From the NCBI GenBank assembly GCA_002733155.1, contig NVUO01000019.1, positions 13,885 through 21,734 on the forward strand: a stretch of DNA of 7,850 nt, read 5' to 3'. A program made the translations under genes and the position numbers. This stretch comes from Sulfurimonas sp. (GTDB lineage Bacteria > Campylobacterota > Campylobacteria > Campylobacterales > Sulfurimonadaceae). The notes under the pieces are model-generated. The model made no database searches. It was not told the DNA's origin and was given only the letters and a program-made list of their open reading frames with translations. Shown one piece after another: positions 6,055 through 7,850 of this stretch (its first letter is position 1; each line of letters opens with the position of its first letter).

Positions 6055-6606
6055 TTAATAAAAATATCTTATAGAAGCAAAACCAAAAACTCCAATCTCT
6101 TTTATTTGATTTATTTGAAAATCTTCCACTATACCGCCAAGTGCAAAAATATTAGTATCACATTTGCATAAAAGTTCTTTTAAGTCTTCTATACCCTTAG
6201 CTTTACCCTTATTCGGGCTGACAAAGACTGGGCTGTATGTAACGGCATCTACACCATATTCTTGAGCCTTGAGTACCTCTTCATGACTATGCGTACTTAT
6301 AATAACTTCAAGTTTTGTATCTTTTGCTTTTTGTATCTTATCAAACTGATTTGATGTTAGATGTACACCATCAGCTTGCAGTTTTAGAGCCAAATCTATA
6401 TCTTGATGTATAAAACTTTTTATATTTTCAAACTGATTACAAACTTCTATAAAATGAGACGCTTGTTCATCATAGTTTGGATTTGATTTATCTCTATACA
6501 AGGCATAAGATGGTGAGTGTTTTACAAACTGCTTATGAAGAATTGATCTAAATACTGCGGGGGTATCAGTGTAAAACTCCCTTGAAGTTATTAGGTATTT
6601 ATTCAT
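6055..6606 (-). CDS. ThiE/TenI-family TIM-barrel protein with a non-standard active site
   Basis: Related to thiamine phosphate synthase (ThiE) and thiazole tautomerase (TenI). Visible family blocks are YALYRDKS at 34-41 (the R-x-K segment), IDLALKLQADGVHLTSNQ at 70-87, ISTHSHEEVLKAQEYGVDAVTYSPVF at 103-128, NKGKAKGIEDL at 132-142 and IFALGGI at 153-159. The Asn-Asp pair that precedes 'DLAL' in ThiE and carries metal-pyrophosphate contacts is replaced: the stretch reads SFIHQDIDLAL at 64-74. The histidine seen in Bacillus TenI next to the V-F pair is Pro here (YSPVF). At 183 aa it is short for ThiE (about 210). It may be a TenI-like or non-catalytic homologue, or a divergent enzyme. The ATG overlaps the upstream gene's TGA as ATGA, so it is translationally coupled, with no strong ribosome binding site of its own. 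Confidence 0.75.
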   Translation of the reverse strand: MNKYLITSREFYTDTPAVFRSILHKQFVKHSPSYALYRDKSNPNYDEQASHFIEVCNQFENIKSFIHQDIDLALKLQADGVHLTSNQFDKIQKAKDTKLEVIISTHSHEEVLKAQEYGVDAVTYSPVFVSPNKGKAKGIEDLKELLCKCDTNIFALGGIVEDFQINQIKEIGVFGFASIRYFY

Positions 6607-7055
6607 ATTCTATCTAAGGGATTAGATGATGACTTTTTAACTGGTGCTTCAAATTTTACTTTATCAACTTTATTATCAGAAGAAAATCTTAGTGTTATCT
6701 CATTTATATGAAAAGATAAACGATTTAATAAATAAGATTCATCACTTGTATATTTAAAACTAGCCTCTTTTAAAAAGTTTTGTAAAAATGCTATTGAATC
6801 TGCCTCATCTTCAAAGTTTATACTTTTTATACTAGCTAATATATCATCATACTCATTACCACAGCCACTTATGAAATCATATGATAAATCTATAGTTTTC
6901 ATACTATCTAGTGAAGAAGTAAAATTAAAATGATTGTAAAGTAAACAACCTACAAAATACTCTATATCTGAATCTTCAAACTCAGAGTATTGATTTTCTT
7001 CATTTGAAAATCTCTCATGCCAAATTTTTAATATATTTTCTATTTTTTTATCCAT
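6603..7055 (-). CDS. Conserved-looking acidic protein of unknown function, coupled to the ThiE-like gene
   Basis: I do not recognise a family. The 150-aa protein is soluble, with no signal peptide or membrane segment. It is rich in Asp/Glu and mostly helical in character: an N-terminal helix MDKKIENILKIWHERFSNEE, an acidic patch EFEDSDIEYF at 25-34, only two cysteines (37 and 65, the latter in SGCGNEYDD), and a hydrophilic, probably disordered tail from about 128 (SSDNKVDKVKFEAPVKKSSSNPLDRI). Real coding status is supported by the 4-nt ATGA overlap with the ThiE-like gene, an ATG start and codon use like its neighbours. AAGG at 7067-7070 lies 11 nt before the ATG, and an exact TATAAT sits only 5 nt before it. 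The pairing with a ThiE-like gene gives no firm clue to function. Confidence 0.72.
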   Translation of the reverse strand: MDKKIENILKIWHERFSNEENQYSEFEDSDIEYFVGCLLYNHFNFTSSLDSMKTIDLSYDFISGCGNEYDDILASIKSINFEDEADSIAFLQNFLKEASFKYTSDESYLLNRLSFHINEITLRFSSDNKVDKVKFEAPVKKSSSNPLDRI

Positions 7056-7060
7056 GTCTT

Positions 7061-7066
7061 ATTATA
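7061..7066 (-). promoter_or_regulatory. -10 element close to the start of the unknown gene
   Basis: An exact TATAAT on the minus strand, 5 nt (AAGAC) before the ATG at 7055. If used, transcription would begin at about the start codon and give a leaderless message. The AAGG at 7067-7070 would then not be transcribed. An upstream promoter that includes AAGG in the leader is the alternative. Confidence 0.35.
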
Positions 7067-7078
7067 CCTTATAGCAAT

Positions 7079-7092
7079 TAATAGAGCTATTA
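7079..7092. promoter_or_regulatory. Inverted repeat TAATAG-AG-CTATTA in the divergent region before nrdD
   Basis: Six-bp perfect arms around AG. It sits 12 nt upstream of the minus-strand TATAAT, over the -35 region of the unknown gene's predicted promoter, and about 88-101 nt before the nrdD ATG. It may be an operator. It does not match the NrdR box or the FNR site (TTGATnnnnATCAA). Confidence 0.3.
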
Positions 7093-7162
7093 GTGACACA
7101 AAAATGACATTTTTTCTTATACAAATTTAACTGCATATTTTATAAACTTTCTTCAATAATTT

Positions 7163-7169
7163 AAAGGGG
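7163..7169 (+). promoter_or_regulatory. Ribosome binding site of nrdD
   Basis: AAAGGGG, 10 nt before the ATG at 7180. It is the clearest start signal for nrdD and supports this ATG over internal ones. A possible -10, TATAAA at 7141-7146, lies upstream in a T-rich stretch. Confidence 0.7.
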
Positions 7170-7179
7170 TCACTTAGTT

Positions 7180-7850
7180 ATGGTAGAAAATATTTTAAAA
7201 AGAGATGGAACTCATAAAGAATTTTTAGCATTTAAGATTGAAGATGCTATAAAAAAAGCCTTTAAAAGTGAATATATTACCTATGATAGTTCTATATTTT
7301 TTAATATACTAGATAAACTCAAAAACAAAAGGATAGTAGCCGTTGAGGATATACAAGATATTATAGAAAAAGAGTTATATAAGGCTAGATACTTTGATGT
7401 TATGCGTTCATTTATACTTTATAGACATATCCATAAAATGCAAAGAGATAGTATGTTGGATAAAGATACTACATACATAAACTCTACCCAGACTATAGAG
7501 GAGTACATAAATGGAAGTGACTGGAGGATTAAAGCCAATTCAAATACTGGTTACTCAAATGCTGGACTTGTAAATAATACAGCTGGAAAAGTTATAGCAA
7601 ATTATTGGTTAGATAAAATCTACTCAAAAGAGGAAGGTTTTGCTCACAGGAATGGAGATTATCATATACATGATTTAGACTGTTTAACTGGATACTGTGC
7701 TGGTTGGAGTCTACGTTCACTTTTAGATGAGGGATTTAATGGTGTACGTGGACGTGTTGAGAGTGAGGCACCTAGACATTTTCGTGAAGCCTTAGGACAG
7801 ATGGCAAACTTTTTGGGCATACTTCAAAGTGAGTGGGCTGGTGCTCAAGC
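7180..7850 (+). CDS. nrdD: Anaerobic (class III) ribonucleoside-triphosphate reductase, N-terminal part
   Basis: Reduces ribonucleoside triphosphates to deoxyribonucleotides without oxygen, using a glycyl radical made by the NrdG activase. The frame is open to the right edge (223 complete codons), so the gene is cut by the window. Residues 3-88 form an ATP-cone regulatory domain (ILKRDGTHKEFLAFKIEDAI at 5-24, then IVAVEDIQDIIEKEL at 52-66 and ending SFILYRHIHK). The catalytic domain begins near 118 with ANSNTGYSNAGLVNNTAG at 119-136. It continues through HRNGDYHIHDLDCLTGYCAGWSL at 156-178, a signature of NrdD, and reaches QSEWAGAQ at 216-223. Cys173 in YCAGW is likely one of the conserved active-site cysteines. 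The glycyl-radical motif and zinc site would be outside the window, as would nrdG if adjacent. Confidence 0.96.
   Translation, partial: MVENILKRDGTHKEFLAFKIEDAIKKAFKSEYITYDSSIFFNILDKLKNKRIVAVEDIQDIIEKELYKARYFDVMRSFILYRHIHKMQRDSMLDKDTTYINSTQTIEEYINGSDWRIKANSNTGYSNAGLVNNTAGKVIANYWLDKIYSKEEGFAHRNGDYHIHDLDCLTGYCAGWSLRSLLDEGFNGVRGRVESEAPRHFREALGQMANFLGILQSEWAGAQ

Noticed and set aside
1..7850. Mobile element, CRISPR array, defence island or prophage
   Set aside because: I saw no transposase, integrase, tRNA-linked direct repeats, regularly spaced repeats or sharp change in base composition; the genes are core metabolic and stress functions.

Overview
This is a compact, AT-rich chromosomal window of ordinary housekeeping and stress genes. 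The content points to a member of the Campylobacterota. Evidence for this is the very low G+C, the T-rich tracts before TATAAT-type -10 boxes, an 'EGIVSFFDVLSN...NDEISQIAKLINSNM' HAMP-like segment typical of campylobacterial sensors, a Sec-exported alpha-carbonic anhydrase, a di-heme cytochrome c peroxidase and a PerR-type Fur protein. An Arcobacter- or Sulfurimonas-like bacterium would fit, but the genus is an inference. I see no insertion sequence, tRNA, rRNA, CRISPR array or prophage signal.

Layout, left to right. At 2-1303 (+) is the C-terminal part of a membrane-anchored HD-GYP c-di-GMP phosphodiesterase whose start lies outside the window. It overlaps tail to tail, by 4 nt, with a periplasmic alpha-carbonic anhydrase (1300-2058, -). 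Upstream of that on the same strand are a DTW-domain tRNA acp3U transferase-like gene (2131-2793, -) and a PerR-like regulator (2784-3182, -). These three genes could form one perR-dtw-cah transcription unit. Divergent from perR is a di-heme cytochrome c peroxidase (3313-4329, +), followed after 37 nt by an HI0933/YhiN-family flavoprotein (4367-5605, +). Convergent to the flavoprotein, with a 2-nt gap, is dgkA (5608-5970, -). Next come a ThiE/TenI-like gene (6055-6606, -) and a coupled unknown gene (6603-7055, -). Divergent from these, and running off the right edge, is nrdD, the class III anaerobic ribonucleotide reductase (7180-7850+, +).

How the parts fit. The PerR-like regulator and the peroxidase face each other across a 130-bp region that holds a perfect 25-bp palindrome, which is a coherent peroxide-defence module. 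NrdD and the peroxidase together suggest a microaerophilic or facultative life with changing oxygen. The other genes serve lipid recycling, tRNA modification, CO2/bicarbonate exchange and c-di-GMP turnover.

No clearly new system is visible in the protein content. The most interesting signals are in the non-coding and overlapping DNA. They are the perR/ccp palindrome with a predicted leaderless perR mRNA; a hairpin that buries the ribosome binding site of the TTG-started flavoprotein gene; an 18-bp inverted repeat that would bury the carbonic anhydrase start in read-through RNA; and a perfect codon-aligned 27-bp palindrome at the convergent HD-GYP/carbonic anhydrase junction.
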